Below, one piece after another: positions 42,969 through 55,024 of a DNA stretch of 64,000 nt. The notes under the pieces are model-generated. The model saw only the letters and a program-made list of their open reading frames with translations. It was not told the DNA's origin and did no database searches. Position numbers and translations under genes: made by a program. Position 1 is the stretch's first letter. Every line of letters starts with the position of its first letter. The stretch is from contig NW_026623078.1 in assembly GCF_023065955.2 (NCBI RefSeq), forward strand, positions 7,326,199 to 7,390,198, given 5' to 3'. Origin of the DNA: Ursus arctos (Eukaryota > Chordata > Mammalia > Carnivora > Ursidae).

Positions 42969-43829
42969 GTAGGACTCAGGAGGGGTGAATGAGAGGACGC
43001 TCGTCACCATCAACATGATGTCTGGCACATGTCAGCATGCCAGAAACGACCCTCGTCCTTGTATTTAGTGCTCGTGTTCACTTACCATGTTACCTTGAGG
43101 ACATGTGTCAGACGTGTCATTGATCCCTCCATGTTTAGCACCTACTGTTCTCTAATGCTTTGTTTTGGAATCTGAGGCAGGGCCGCCTCCTCCATTCCCA
43201 CCCCAGCACACACAGCAGGGGTGCAGTTCACACACTTCAGACAGCTGGAAGCGTCCCCCAGGGTCTGAGGTCAAGGGGAGGGTTCACGGAGAGCAGGAAG
43301 CAGAGTTCCCAGCTTTAGGCCTGTTTCCCGGGCTCATGTCATTTACAGGACTGTTAGCTGTCTCGGGGGCCACAGGGCATACCCAGGGGCTGAGCTGCTG
43401 GAGCACCCTCTCCTCGGGGTAGGAAGCCCACTAGGTGCCCTAAAAACAGACCAAGAGGGACCCAGCAGCAGTGAAGGGAGCTCCATGGGAGGTGACAACA
43501 GTCCCAGTGTCCCCTCTCCTGGTCCCCGGCCCCTGCAAGCTCACCCAGCCCTTCCTCCTCATCCCTGCATAGCCAGTCCTTTAGACCCCTGGTCTACCTC
43601 CCAGTCCTGAACTGGCCTCCACCCGCCCCGGGGCTCTTGCCGTGCTCCCCCCTGAGGCAGAGCAGGACTTCAGTGCTGGTGACCTGTGAAGAAAGGCACA
43701 AACCATCCTGGACCCTCTTCCTCAACCCCTTTCATTTCCCTCAGTTCTGTTCCCTGTTCACACGCCACGCCCACATCAGGGTCGGCCCAACCAGAATCCA
43801 GAGTCTGGTCCTGGCATCCGAGCCTGGGC

Positions 43830-43930
43830 CAGTCCTCAAACTTTTCTGAGCCTCCCTTTATTCATCTGTGAGAATGGCGGTACCGGTACCCGGCCTTCCC
43901 AGGGCTGCCGTGACAGTCACAGGACGTGAC
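43830..43930 (+). mobile_element. MIR relic
   Basis: tgagcctccctttattcatc and tgtgagaatggcggtacc match the MIR core. Confidence 0.45.
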
Positions 43931-45694
43931 CCCCTCATGGAATGGGCAATTCCTACATGTGACCTCCTCTTTCTTGTCTTCCCAAAGTCCTCCTCTACCC
44001 CTGCCCACAGTGACCACGTTGTCCCCAAATGCATCTGCCACGCACAGACTCCCTTGGCCTTTTCCCACTCAGCACCCTCTACCTGTCAGCTTTCTGCCAT
44101 CCACACTCGAAACTGGCTGGGTTTAGGTAAATGTTTGAGGTAACACCTTTTCCTAAACTCCAGCTGTCTGGGGAGGGAACAGGTCAGTGGCTCAGGACGC
44201 TCACTGTCCAAGCACGCAGGAAGCAAGCACGGTTAGAAACCAAGCTTGTGCTTGACCTGCTGTTCAGCTCCACAGCCAAAGTACTCGGGTGAGGGTGGCA
44301 CGGAGGCAGCTTCCTGTCCCTGTCCCTGCCATGGAGCTGGAGGCAGAGTCTCATACACAGAAGGAGCTCCCTACATTCATTTGCCCGGTTTGGTTATGAA
44401 AATAAAGCCTGAGTCCTGATCATTTTAGAGGCTACCTACCGCTGCCTTTATGCCTCATCTATTCAGAACTCGTGATTAGCATCACAAAGATCAAAGAATA
44501 TTGATCCCATGCAGAATATCCCAGGCCATTTAAATGACTTTTCACGTGGCTTTATTTTTTAAAATGGCATGGAAGAAGCAAAAAAAGAACCCCGTGGAGA
44601 TGGGGCCAGCATCCTGACTTGAACAGAATCCCTCTAGTTTCACACAGTAATCTCCTTCCGGCCCTCCTGGTTGGGTCCATCGCGTCGCCCTGGGGACACA
44701 CAGAGGAACGGCAGGCCCTGTTATCAGTGGATACACGGCTGTCAGCTGAGCTCACACTGCTGCTGTCCCATCCTAGTAACACCCAGAATGTCTGTGTGGC
44801 TCTGGGCCCACGGGCCTTCTCCTCCTCTATGGTACTGCATGTCTGCGGGGTGCAGCCCCGATATGTCCCTCAACCCAGAACCTCCCTCTTGCTCCAGACC
44901 CACACCCTCTAAATGTGTGGACGGCCACTTGATGTAGATGGCAAAACTTTTTGCTTTGAACTTTGGTTTAAACTTTTATGTTTTCTGGTCATTGGCAGAT
45001 TTCAAGCAATCAGCAAATGTAAAATGTAAAAAGAACGTCGAGAAAGAGGAGGATAACGTTGCTCTGAGGCTGTTGAACAGGAGGGAGGCCACACCACGGC
45101 CACGTGCAAAGCGCTGCTATCCTAGAAACTCGGCCCACGGTGTGTGTCTGCTGACAAGTGGAAGAGACCCTGGAGGGGACAGACCACAGCGTCTCCCACA
45201 CCAAATCAAACTGTCTGCCGGGAAACATGGCCCCCTCCTTTCCAACGTGACGTCCCCTGCTCACCATTGTCTGTTTGATCTCAGGAAGCTCCGGGACAGA
45301 AAAGGCCATTGGAGTTCCTTTTTCTCCTGTCTTTCACATGGCTACCCAAAGGGGTGACTCCCTGTGATGCCCAGTGCTGACCACACCCACGTGTGCATCA
45401 CGTGGCATCCCAGTCACATGCTTACACCTTGAACCCAGGAGAGGGAGCTCCTTTTCTCTCTAAACTTTGCTGTTGCCACATGTCAGAGGCAGAGACAGAG
45501 CCACATGCCAGCCCCCACTCCTCCCCCACAGCTTGGGGAGAGGGTGCCTGAGGATCAAGGCCGGTGCAGGAGCTCCCGCACCCCGGCTGCTCCTTTCCCT
45601 TGGCTGAGGTTCAGCAGCATGCAGAAACTGAGCTGGGCAGCCTTGCAAAGGAGGAGGGTCAGGAGGTGCACCCGTGGGTGGTGCTGGGGCTGCA

Positions 45695-45830
45695 GGCGAA
45701 TATGACCTTTGTGATTCTCAGCTCTCCTCTGTAGAATGGGGACGATGATCTCCCCCCACTGGGCTATCATGTGGGTTCAATGAGAAATGTGAGATTTCAC
45801 AGCACAGTGCTCAGAATAGGGGGGGAATCA
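45695..45830 (+). mobile_element. MIR relic
   Basis: tctcctctgtagaatgggga, cgatgatctccccc, ggttcaatgagaaatgtgag and cacagtgctcagaata fit the MIR core and 3' end. Confidence 0.55.
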
Positions 45831-46212
45831 GTACATGGTGTTCTATCTGAAAGGTGAGAGGAACATTGGCCAGCCTGGGAATGGGGTATAGGCCTCCTCC
45901 ATCATCCCAATGAGAGGTGCTGGCCAGGGTCCTGGAACCCTCAGAGCAGGTGGGACACGCTCCTTCATGGCCCCCTCACAGCCTGACGTGAGCTTCAGGG
46001 AACGTGACCACAGTCAGGGCCAGAGGAGGAGGACAGGAAAGATGTGAGGCCAGCTCCCCAGACAGGCCTGCCCACCAGAAAGACCCAGGGGGCTTCTACA
46101 GGGTGGCGTGAGCCTGCACAGCCAGGCCTGCTTGTGGAGACACGAGGCCTGCGGTCACTTCTGAGAACCCTCACCTAGATGGTTAGATAGCCCTGGTCTC
46201 CTATGAGCCATC

Positions 46213-46430
46213 ATAAAGGAGAATGCCCTGGTCTCCAACCATAGCGTGGGGGGGGGTGCCCTCATCTCCCACTGCAGAGGGGGCTACCTTGGTCCCCCAC
46301 TGTAGAAGGGGTGCCCTGCTCTCCCGCCATAGAGAGGGGGTGCCCTGGTCCTTCACTGCAGAGGGGAGGGTGTCCTGGTCCCTCACTGCAGAGGGGGTGC
46401 TCTGGTCCCTCACTGTAGAAGGGGGTGAGA
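46213..46430. repeat. Imperfect minisatellite, ~28-40-bp units
   Basis: About six to seven variants of gtgccctggtccctcactgc followed by agaggggg lie head to tail. Spacing varies because of short insertions. The resulting open frames are repeat artefacts. Confidence 0.85.
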
Positions 46431-46995
46431 ACATGAGGAGGGGCCCCAATGAGGCTGTAGGTGCCAAGAACTTAGCTGTGGTGGTTGGCACCACTCCCCT
46501 CTGCCTTTGCTTGGTGGTTTCTCAGCAGCTGGATAAATGCTGGGTTCTCAAGCTGCAGTGGGGATGCCTCTCCAATTTCCCTCCTCAGCCATCACTAATG
46601 GATGACAGAACAAGTCTGTCTTGCTGACTAGGACAAAGAGCACAAAGAGAAGGTGCAACTCTCTCAGGCTGTGACACCCCTTCCCCCCACCTCCCTCTCC
46701 TCCACATCTGCCTCTCAGGGGATAGGGCACTAGAGCCCATACTTCCAGGCTCCCTGGCCCCATCATCTGTGCCTCATCCATCTCTGGGACCTGGGGTGTG
46801 CACATGACATGCACAGGGCATGCCCAGAGGACAGACCCAAGGCAGAGGCCAGAGCGGCTCCAGGAGGTGGGAGTCCTGGTCCCTGGTACAGGGAGTGTGC
46901 ACTAGGAGAAGAGAGCTCAGCTGTCCGGGTGCGTCTCTGGCCCACACATATTCCCTGTTCTGTTCCCTGGGGAGGGCGTGCTTGGCTCTGGGTAC

Positions 46996-47223
46996 CTTTC
47001 AACAGCACAGGCTTTGGCCTTGTGGCAGATGGATGAGGAGTAGGTCTGCTGTTCTCCCCGGGGCAGCTCTCGCACCTGCACAATGAAGTAGTGGATGGCG
47101 GGGGGGGGGGGGGGGGGGGCGGGGACCCGTCGCCGCCCGGGACCCATTGGAGCCGGAGGCTGTGCGCAGTAACTTCTGCCAGTGACACCAGGAGCTCTTG
47201 GGGGGGAGGGGGCACTGGACGCT
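46996..47223 (-). pseudogene. SDK1: SDK1-like fibronectin-III exon broken by a 20-base C run
   Basis: Acceptor ctgttttggttgcag and donor gaaag|gtaccc bracket a 228-nt minus-strand exon. Frame one gives RPVPPPPQELLVSLAEVTAH then SLRLQWVPGGDGSP; after a run of C the second frame gives IHYFIVQVRELPRGEQQTYS then SSICHKAKACAVE and a split Arg codon. This is a Sidekick-1 FN-III domain. The run is 20 G on the plus strand (47,100-47,119). The exon should be 1 mod 3 to join its neighbours but is 0 mod 3, so the run is one base short or two over. This is either a real lesion or a homopolymer sequencing error. Confidence 0.85.
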
Positions 47224-50065
47224 CTGCAACCAAAACAGAACAGACCAGGGACACGTGACCGGCTGCTTCTCCAGGAAGGCACCATGTGAGCTCAAGCATG
47301 AGGACACGGGCTGCCCATGAGGGCAGAGAACAGGGAGCTCATTCCCAGTTCTGCAGGCACCTGCGTCTCCCTCACAGCCGACTCTGGACCTGCCCCAGCC
47401 TGGACCTCACGGGAGACCCTGGCTTGCTCCCAAAGCACTGCTCTCTCCTGCCGGAGACAGTCGGAAAGACAGGAGGATGAGCCCACACGTGCTCCATGGC
47501 AACCACACGTCCCTACAACATCTCGAAGTTGACACCTGGGCTCTGCTGAGCACATCCAGGCCCCTGTATACTCTCCCTGTGATCTCAGGCTCAGTGCATC
47601 TGTCATGCTGACTCCTTCTTCCTGGAAGCCAACCCGAGCCTGAAACACAGACGGTGTCCCACTCGGCTCCTCCGGGGCGTGTCACCGCCACTCTGTCCCC
47701 ACAGTGCTGGCGACTGGGAGTGCAGAGCGCAGGGAGTGGGGACCTGGCTCCCGAGCGTGGATCGTTCCCAGCATGCATCTCCCCGTCCCATCAATTGCAG
47801 CAGAGGAACCCCACAGAGGAAGGAATAATTGATTAATTGTTTATCATGAAGATGATTGATCCTGTTGAGGATGTGTGGTGGGTAATGAAGCAGTGATGAT
47901 CGCCAACCCAGAGGTGATGGTGGGAGGAGCCCTTCCACCTGACTGTGGTTGGCACTCCTCTGGGAGCACACACTTGGGCTGTTGGGGTCCGCCTCCCTCA
48001 AAGCAAGAGCCCTGCATCCCCTCACCAGCCACAAGGACCACCCTCCTGGGCATACTGGCAATTAGTGAAGCTCTGCTGGGGGGCTCTGCAGGCCCTGGAA
48101 AACATCCCCTAAGCTCTATGGGCCCAAGGCAGGTGGTGCGGGTGGTTGGCATGTGGGCTGAGGTGTGGGCATGCATCCCCCAGCCCCATCAGCAGCAGCC
48201 CCGCTGTGGACCAGAGTGTCTCCTGGAGGGCACTCCTGATAATGCTTCCATCTGGATTTAAGTCACGTCACACCTTTAGCAAACCTGGCTTTCCCTGTGC
48301 CTTAGAAAGTGCTGAATTTCCCTACGGAGCTGCATCAACTCTGAGGAAGATGGCAAGAGCCTTTGGGAGAGGTACTCAGGGCCCTGAGCATGCCCCGGAC
48401 AAGAGGGAGCCTGAGGACCTGGGCCAAAGCTGCAGGAGGGGTTCTCCTAGTGCCTGTCCCCGGTGTCGCCAACCCCACCCCTGTGCTGGCAGCTGCAGGT
48501 CAGACAGCGCTATGTGCCAAAAGCCAGGGGCCAACTATGCATGGCTGTCTCTCCACCCACCTCAAGCTTTGGCGTCTCCAGTGACTTCAAGGCTTCCTTC
48601 CTCCAGTTAGCAGTAGAGGTAACCTTGTCAGAGGAGGGGCTGTGCATTTGTCTTCATCCTTGGGGGACTGAGGCTCGGCGGTTGAGGTCGGGGGACTCAC
48701 AGCAGGCTACGGCCTTCCCCTGGAATGTGTGGAGCCCTGGAACTCCGAAGCCACAGATGGGGGACACCAGCGTCCCCCCGTTGGCCATCGCAAGGGTCAG
48801 CCGTGTGCCTGGGCCGAGCAGCCCTGTCCTGAGCAGCTGGGTCTTCCAGCCGGGGCGGCCTCCGAGCAGGTGCCAGAGCTCAGTGGGCCCTTCCACCTTG
48901 TGGGGCATCAGCTTCCCCAGCTGCTCAGCCTGCTTGTGAGGGAATTTGAGAGAGCAGTGAGCCGCAGTGCCTGGAAGGTGGCCAGAGCGTGGTACGGGCT
49001 CAGTGCATGCTAGGCTCCTTTGCCTTCTGCCTTTTGTAGGTTTCAGATCGGCCCTTGGGATGGTTTTCCAAGCACTCTGGGCTCAATTCATGCCTCCCTA
49101 AGACTGTCTAGATCTTCTCCTAGAGTGATCCCGCAGGCCACGGGGTCACTGGCTCACATTCTGAGTGCAGCCATGGCACCAGCTCTGTCCCTGGAGTTCT
49201 GCGGACCATGCTGGCCCTCAGGCTTCCCAAGAAGCCACCAGGTGAGTGCAGGGAACAGAGAGTGGAAGGGCCTTGCCTAAGGTCACACAGCTCCAGAGCC
49301 TGATGCTTGGGGACTCCCAGAGCCCACCCGTTTACTCTGTGCACAATCACCTTCCTGTCATCCTCTTCCCTGAGACCTCTGGGTCTGGCCCTGATATCCC
49401 AACCTGGAGTTGAGCGGCCCTGGGGAGGGAGTCTGCTGAGGCAGATTCCAGAGTGAGGCTGGAGGGCATGTCAGGCACTCGCTGAGATGGGAACCCACAG
49501 CAGATTTCTGTAGGTGGAGGATACTGAGTGTCTGTGGAGGGTGTCCACGTTACGGCCTCACAGCTGTGTCCCCGGCAAATGACTGAATCCGTCTGGGCCC
49601 CATTTCTGTAGAACTGGGGCTCACAGCGCTTTGTTCCCCAGGCCTTTGTGAGGATAAACCAAGACAATGTACAATAAGCATCTCACCAGTGCTTGGAACG
49701 GAAGCAGCGTCCGTGGAGACAGATCTCCCTATGACTGCTGGGCAGAAAACTTGTTTATTGAGCCCCTGATGAGCTGGGCACCTGGTTTTGACCATCAGCG
49801 ATCAAGTTCCTGGCTTCAGGGAGCTGCGCTCCAACAGGATGACTCAGAGCCACCCTGGGCCAGTTACACAACCTCGCTGAGCCGCGTCTCCAGCTTTAAA
49901 CCTGGGACATTCCTGTCTTTCTGGTAAATGTCGGGCTGTGCAGACATGCAACAGTGCAGGGCCTGACCCAGGAAGCCATGGACCCAGCAAGTTCACGGCT
50001 CCCATTTAGGCCCAGCTCTCCTCCCCACAGCCCCACAACAGTGGACTTGGGCCGCGGGGTTGTAC
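47224..50065 (-). other. SDK1: Intron-like DNA between two SDK1-like exons
   Basis: About 2.8 kb, GC-rich, with MIR/L2-like relics (49,250-49,300; 49,550-49,850) and chance open frames up to 158 codons. No exon recognised. Confidence 0.5.
49550..49850 (+). mobile_element. MIR/L2-like relics
   Basis: tttctgtagaactggggctc, gtgaggataaaccaagac and tcaccagtgcttggaac (MIR-like) are followed by tttattgagcccctgatgag and gatcaagttcctggcttcag (L2-like). Confidence 0.45.
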
Positions 50066-50261
50066 GTCTCTTCTCAGTGGTGATGACGGTGGCCACCAGC
50101 GGCAGCCCCTAGTGGTGTTTCATCTTGGCCAAAAGCCTGAAGATGTATGCCGACTCCAGGGCCAGCTTGGCTGCTGTAAACTGCCTCACCATGGTCCCCA
50201 CCTCCACCGTCGTGAACGTGCTGGGGCTGTTTGCTGGCCAGGCGGTAAGGGATCTGGTACC
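50066..50261 (-). pseudogene. SDK1: SDK1-like fibronectin-III exon with frameshift and stop
   Basis: A 196-nt minus-strand exon with acceptor cctgccctgtccacag and donor gtacaa. It encodes YQIPYRLASKQP, then after a one-base insertion in a run of four C (plus 50,223-50,226) STFTTVEVGTMVRQFTAAKL, ALESAYIFRLLAKMKHH, TAG (50,109-50,111), then GLPLVATVITTEKR. This is the Sidekick-1 FN-III segment just upstream of the 46,996 exon. Length is 1 mod 3 where 0 is needed, confirming the frameshift, and the stop lies at the expected Trp codon of the family's GWGEP motif. It cannot encode a normal protein. Confidence 0.85.
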
Positions 50262-51769
50262 CTGTGGACAGGGCAGGAGGACCACACATTGGTCACGTCA
50301 CCCCCCTCAGACCCCGCATTCCCGCCACCCTGCCACCACCACTCTGCTTTCTTTCCCCGACATTCTTCCTCCTCTGCCAGCATCTGAGAGGGAGGGCACA
50401 GCCGTGGTGATGGATGGAGACTCTGAGTGCTGGGCCCCCATGACCCTTGTTCCCCTTCATCCTTCCAGCCACCAAGATGTGGACACAGTTTCATCTTCCC
50501 CAGGGCTGTTGGAGCTGAGAGAACATGGCAGGAACCAACAAGTGCTCCTGAGGGGCAGGCCCAGTGCTCCCTGCTTTTTCTCTTCCTCCTCACCCCTCCT
50601 GCCACCCCCCCCCAACCTCCCAGGGCCAAGGGCAGTGCCTCCTCCTAGAATGTTCCTTCAAGTGCGCCCTTCTCCCACGGTTACATGTCTTTCCCCTCAG
50701 TCATCCTCCCCATCTGTCCACAGATCTCAGCTTTGGGAATGGGAGCTGGTGCCAGCTCAGCACTGTCCCCTGCTGTCGGCCCCTCCTCTGCACCCACCCC
50801 CAGGAAACCCCAGCGTGACCCCATCCTGGGGGTTCCCCTGCAAATAAAACCCCCCTGCCAAGGAAGCAGTGGGGTGCATGTTATCAGTTCTGGGGGGCTT
50901 CTGCAGCTCTGAATGGCTCCTGAAGTTCCTTGGTTTTCAAGGGATTGCAGTTGATGAGATGTTATGAATGACCAAGCCTCCCAACCAGGCTGCGCCAGAC
51001 CGCCTCCACGCATGTCTGAAGAGGCAATGACAACTGTCAGACCCAGCCCGGGACCCAGCTGTGCTCCTGCCCTAATTAAAACCAGAGCTGGTGGGGTGTG
51101 GTGGCATCCACAAACACAGAAGACAGCCAACCTGCTCATTGACAGATGATGTGGGCCTCAAAGTCGGGAAATCGTGGGGTCCAGAAAGAACTTGTGCTTA
51201 CTCAATAGATGTGTGCCCCACGAACCCAGAAAGCTCTGGATCAGCAGAGGGGCTTCTTGGGTCCGTGACAGCAAGGGCAGAGTGGTGACAACGGTTACTG
51301 TCCCCCTGGACTGTGCTCAGTCAGCCTCCAGGCCTCCTGGGTCCCTTTCTGCAGCCACCTATCGCAGTCAATCCCTCCCAAATGTCCCCTGGGGGACACA
51401 CTGCCCCTCCTGAGGACCATGGCTCCACAGTAGGACCCGCAGCAGCTTGCCTCCCCTGGGCCTCTCTGCTCTGAACTCTCCTCCCTTCTGTTCATCACCA
51501 ACAGGCAGAAGCCTGTTTGGGTCCATCCAGCCAACTCCTGGTGGACCTGCAATCCCAGAACTGACCTAGGAAATATTCCTCAGCCCCTCAAACTGCGAGA
51601 AGTGCCCTCCACTCTCTGTTCCACTCACCACCTACTTGTTTACAGGCCACATGCCTTGATGAGACCCTGGGCTCCCTGGAGACCTGGAATGCATCTGTCT
51701 TGGCCTCCCCGCAAAGTCCTTGGAGTGGCAGGGTTTCAGGGCCCTGAAGTGGAATCATGCAATATTGGT
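50262..51769. other. No gene recognised (50.3-51.8 kb)
   Basis: GC-rich, many long overlapping frames (240 codons plus at 50,125-50,847; 152 codons minus at 50,681-51,139). None has a domain, a splice pattern or neighbours to support it. The upstream SDK1 exon expected on the minus strand was not found. Confidence 0.45.
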
Positions 51770-52055
51770 CTTTCTCTCCGTGCTTTATCTCACAGAGCAT
51801 AATATGTTTTCAAGGTCCGTCCATGTTGGGGCATATTTCAAAATTGAATTCCTTTATAGACCTCCAGTTAATAAAAGTGTATCAATATTGTTTTGCTAAT
51901 TATAACAAATGCACCACATCCATATAAGATGGTATTAGTGGAGGAATTGGGGTCGGGGGACATGGGTTATGGGAACTTTCTATGTTATCTGTTCAACTCT
52001 TAGATTTGTCTAAACCTCCTGTTGTCAATAATGCCTATTAATTTTTTAAAATCCA
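51770..52055 (+). mobile_element. Old L1 3' fragments
   Basis: tctcacagagcataatatgt and gtccgtccatgttggggc (L1 in minus orientation, to about 51,870), then attataacaaatgcaccaca, gacatgggttatgggaactt and cttagatttgtctaaacctc (plus-orientation L1M 3' end). Possibly one 5'-inverted copy. Confidence 0.65.
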
Positions 52056-54809
52056 AGAACACTCTTTCAGGGAGCGATCTGTCTCAGCCAATATTGGTTC
52101 GAACATCAGCTAAAGGTCCGTACGTTAGCTAAAGATGTTGTTTACTGGTAAAGGTGAGCCCATTCTTGAGTTAGAAATGCACGTTGACTGCTGGAGTTAC
52201 AGCGATACTGATTGACTTGATCATTTGCCTTTGCATACAGAAGAGAAGAATGTGGCTTCACATTTTGCTGGTTTTCTCTTACATATGGGTCACTGAATAA
52301 AGTAGCATCATTCTTCTTGAATGAACCTAATGAGTCCATTCCCACAGTACCTTCAACTGGGTCATTGGTAGGGTGCCCCCTGTTGTTTGGCCAGAGGTAG
52401 AGTTTTCAGAATCACTGCTTGGGGTCAGGTGATACTCTTGACTCCAGGCAGGAGCCGCGAGCACCTAAGAAAGTTACGTACACCCCTCTGTGTTTCATTT
52501 GCCTGTTCTGAGATGTTGAAATGTGACTGTGGCCTACTTATTAGAATTATGTTATGAGGCTAAAAGTAAATAAACACAAGGAAAGCCTTAAGAAAAATAA
52601 AATAAATGACTGGTGTTTCATAATCACCCTAAGTGGTCAATCACTGAGCGACTGCAAGAATAAGGTAGACACTTGGTGGTGGTGGAATCCAGAGAGGGGA
52701 CGTGGATGGCTCCACAGCAAGAGAGGATGGACGCTCACTCTTAGCTTTACATGGGGAGGATGCTTTACTGCTCGTGGACAATACCTGTTACCATCTCCTG
52801 TAATCCTCAGGTCAGCCCTATTGAGGTGGGTGGGGGCAGAGCAGGGGCTGTAAGCCATATTCTAGTGGGAGGCACTAAAACATAGAGAGATTAAGTGACA
52901 TGCCAAGAGTTATCAGCCGCTTTTGCCAACATTAGAGATAGATTTCTTACAGGCTTTTTCTATTTATGCACTTCCCACCAAAGGGAACACTGTTCTCATT
53001 TGGGGCAGACATAGCAATTCCTCCAAGTCGTGTGCCTGAATCATCAAAAGTGGCCTCTGTTTGGAGCTGACACAGGAGTTGCAATGTCCAACCTTGGTGA
53101 TTCATTTCATTTGATGAAATCAGAAGTTCCCAGAGGGACATACCATGGGGGCTCTTCGGACGGACAGCACATCCAGCAGTCAGAAACCCAGGAGTGACGT
53201 CAGGGATGTTCTGACCTATCAAGGGTAATAATTAGTAGAATGATTAGAATAAGAAAGCGGGAGTAAAGGGGTCATTCTGGGTGAATGGCAACAAGGGTTT
53301 ATGGAAAATGAGAAGAATTATTTTAACTGAGCAGATACAAAACAGAAAAAGAATCAAATGGGAGTCTTGACCCAATATCTTGTGTGGAAACTGCCCACTA
53401 GCCATCACAATTTGCCTGTTCTGAAAATCTTGGGGCAGCTGCCTGCTTCTGAAGACTGGCTACTTCCAGAGGATCCCTGAGAAGCCTCAGTTTGAGTAGC
53501 CCTCTAATTGTGTGAAATTCTGATTTTTTAAATTATTTTATTTATTTTAGTAGAGACATGTGAAGCCAAGGGTGAACTCCCAGGAGTTACACTGCTTTGT
53601 TTTTAAACAGTACCCGAAGGGGTCCCTTCAGGGGATGTGTAAGGGCAGTTTTTTTCTGATATCTCTTCCTGAGGTTGAAGATCATGAAGAGGCTTCCAGG
53701 AAGATTTCAGGAATGGAGGCCTGAAGCTGTTGGTGAAAAACTTGGGCACTATTACAAGAGCTCTTTGCAATATGCTGCCATGTCTGCACGTAGTAGGGTA
53801 GTGCAATCTAGTCTGGGTAGTGAAATTCCTACAGGTAAGGAACTTCCAGCTACTCATTTAGTGGGAGAGCCCGTGTGTTCCCAAGGGAATAGACTGGAGA
53901 GCCATCATCGCTAGTGTGTATTTGCACCCAGGGAGCTCACAGGTTTCTGAAAGTTTTGCTACTTTTAATGGAAGGATGAAAATGTTTTGCCCACTTGAAA
54001 CAGTTAATGTCTTAAATAATGAACTGTGTTCCAGCAAAATTGTAATTTCTTGTGAAACTCTATATTTCTTTTTGGCCAAGGTTGAGAGCAAGTAAAGAGA
54101 ACCCTTTTTAGAGGCTTTTTTTGTTTTCTGGACAAAGTCGGAGATCATTCACACGTTATATAAGAACTGAATTACAAGGGAAACTTAGATTTCCTTTTTC
54201 AGTCTTAATCGAGCACATGGGAAAAGGAGAGGGGCCTTCAGTGAACTCCTGGGCCATGACTGTCCAGGTATGCCACTGTTCTGTCCAGGAGAGAACAAAA
54301 AGGATATACCCTTCTGGTCTCTTAGTGAAACAACTTTGGATTCAGAATTTCTTTTGGAGGCCTCAACATAGCATCCAAAATGTGCTACCCATTGGGCTTC
54401 CTCCTTTCCGATGATGCTTCTCAAATGAATGATTTTGTTCCAATCAGGTTGTCTAGAGTTGGCCTTGAAAAGCCAAGTCATCGTTGGTGAAGTCGTGAGG
54501 AACAAGAATTCGGATTGTGATGAATGTACACATGAGCATCAGACATTTTTTTCTGGAAGAGGAGAGGGGTTAGGTTTAGAGGATTCCCAAGAGAGCTGGT
54601 GACAGTTGGTAGAAATAGAACATTTGTGCATCTCATGCCTTGGGCCCCAAAAATGACAGGGCTGAAGAGAGAGATGATAGATTTGAAGATCCAAGAACAT
54701 CAAGTGCCAGGAGGAGCCCAGGTCCTGCAGGAGGAGGATCATAACAAGCAGGAAAGAGGAACTTGGCCAAAGCTACAAAAAGGACCTTCTCAATAAGAGA
54801 GAGGAGACG
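52056..54809. other. No gene recognised (52.1-54.8 kb)
   Basis: A MIR relic lies at about 52,795-52,925 (minus: gtgggaggcactaaaacata, gagagattaagtgacatgcc). The rest is AT-moderate DNA with open frames up to 106 codons. No known protein or repeat could be assigned to 53.2-54.8 kb. Confidence 0.45.
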
Positions 54810-55024
54810 GGTGCCTGGGTGGCAAAGGCGGGTAAGCATGTGACTCCTGATTTCGGCTCAGGTCATGATCTCTGGGTCCTGGAGTCAAGTCCCATGTCAG
54901 GCTCTGCCCTCAGTGGGGATTCTGCTTTGGGGTCTCCCTCTCTCTTCCTCTGCCCCTCCCCCACTTGTGCCATCTCAGTCTCTCCCAAAATTAAATAAAT
55001 AAATCTTTACCAAAAAAAAAAAGA
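54810..55024 (+). mobile_element. Carnivore SINE
   Basis: Head gggtgcctgggtggcaaagg, middle gctcaggtcatgatctctgg, tail aaattaaataaataaatctt and an A-run. Confidence 0.9.

Larger units (their letters stand above)
40649..46995 (-). other. SDK1: Intron-like DNA between two SDK1-like exons
   Basis: About 6.3 kb without a recognisable exon. It holds MIR-like relics (42,478-42,600; 43,830-43,930; 45,695-45,830), a purine-rich stretch (42,915-42,968), a C-run (about 41,896-41,904) and a minisatellite (46,213-46,430). Many 60-200-codon open frames on both strands are products of GC-rich sequence and none matches a protein I know. Intron status is inferred from the flanking exons. Confidence 0.55.

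Noticed and set aside
50125..50847. 240-codon plus-strand open frame
   Set aside because: Antisense to the broken SDK1-like exon, then Pro/Ser-rich GC-rich sequence; no domain, splice or promoter support.
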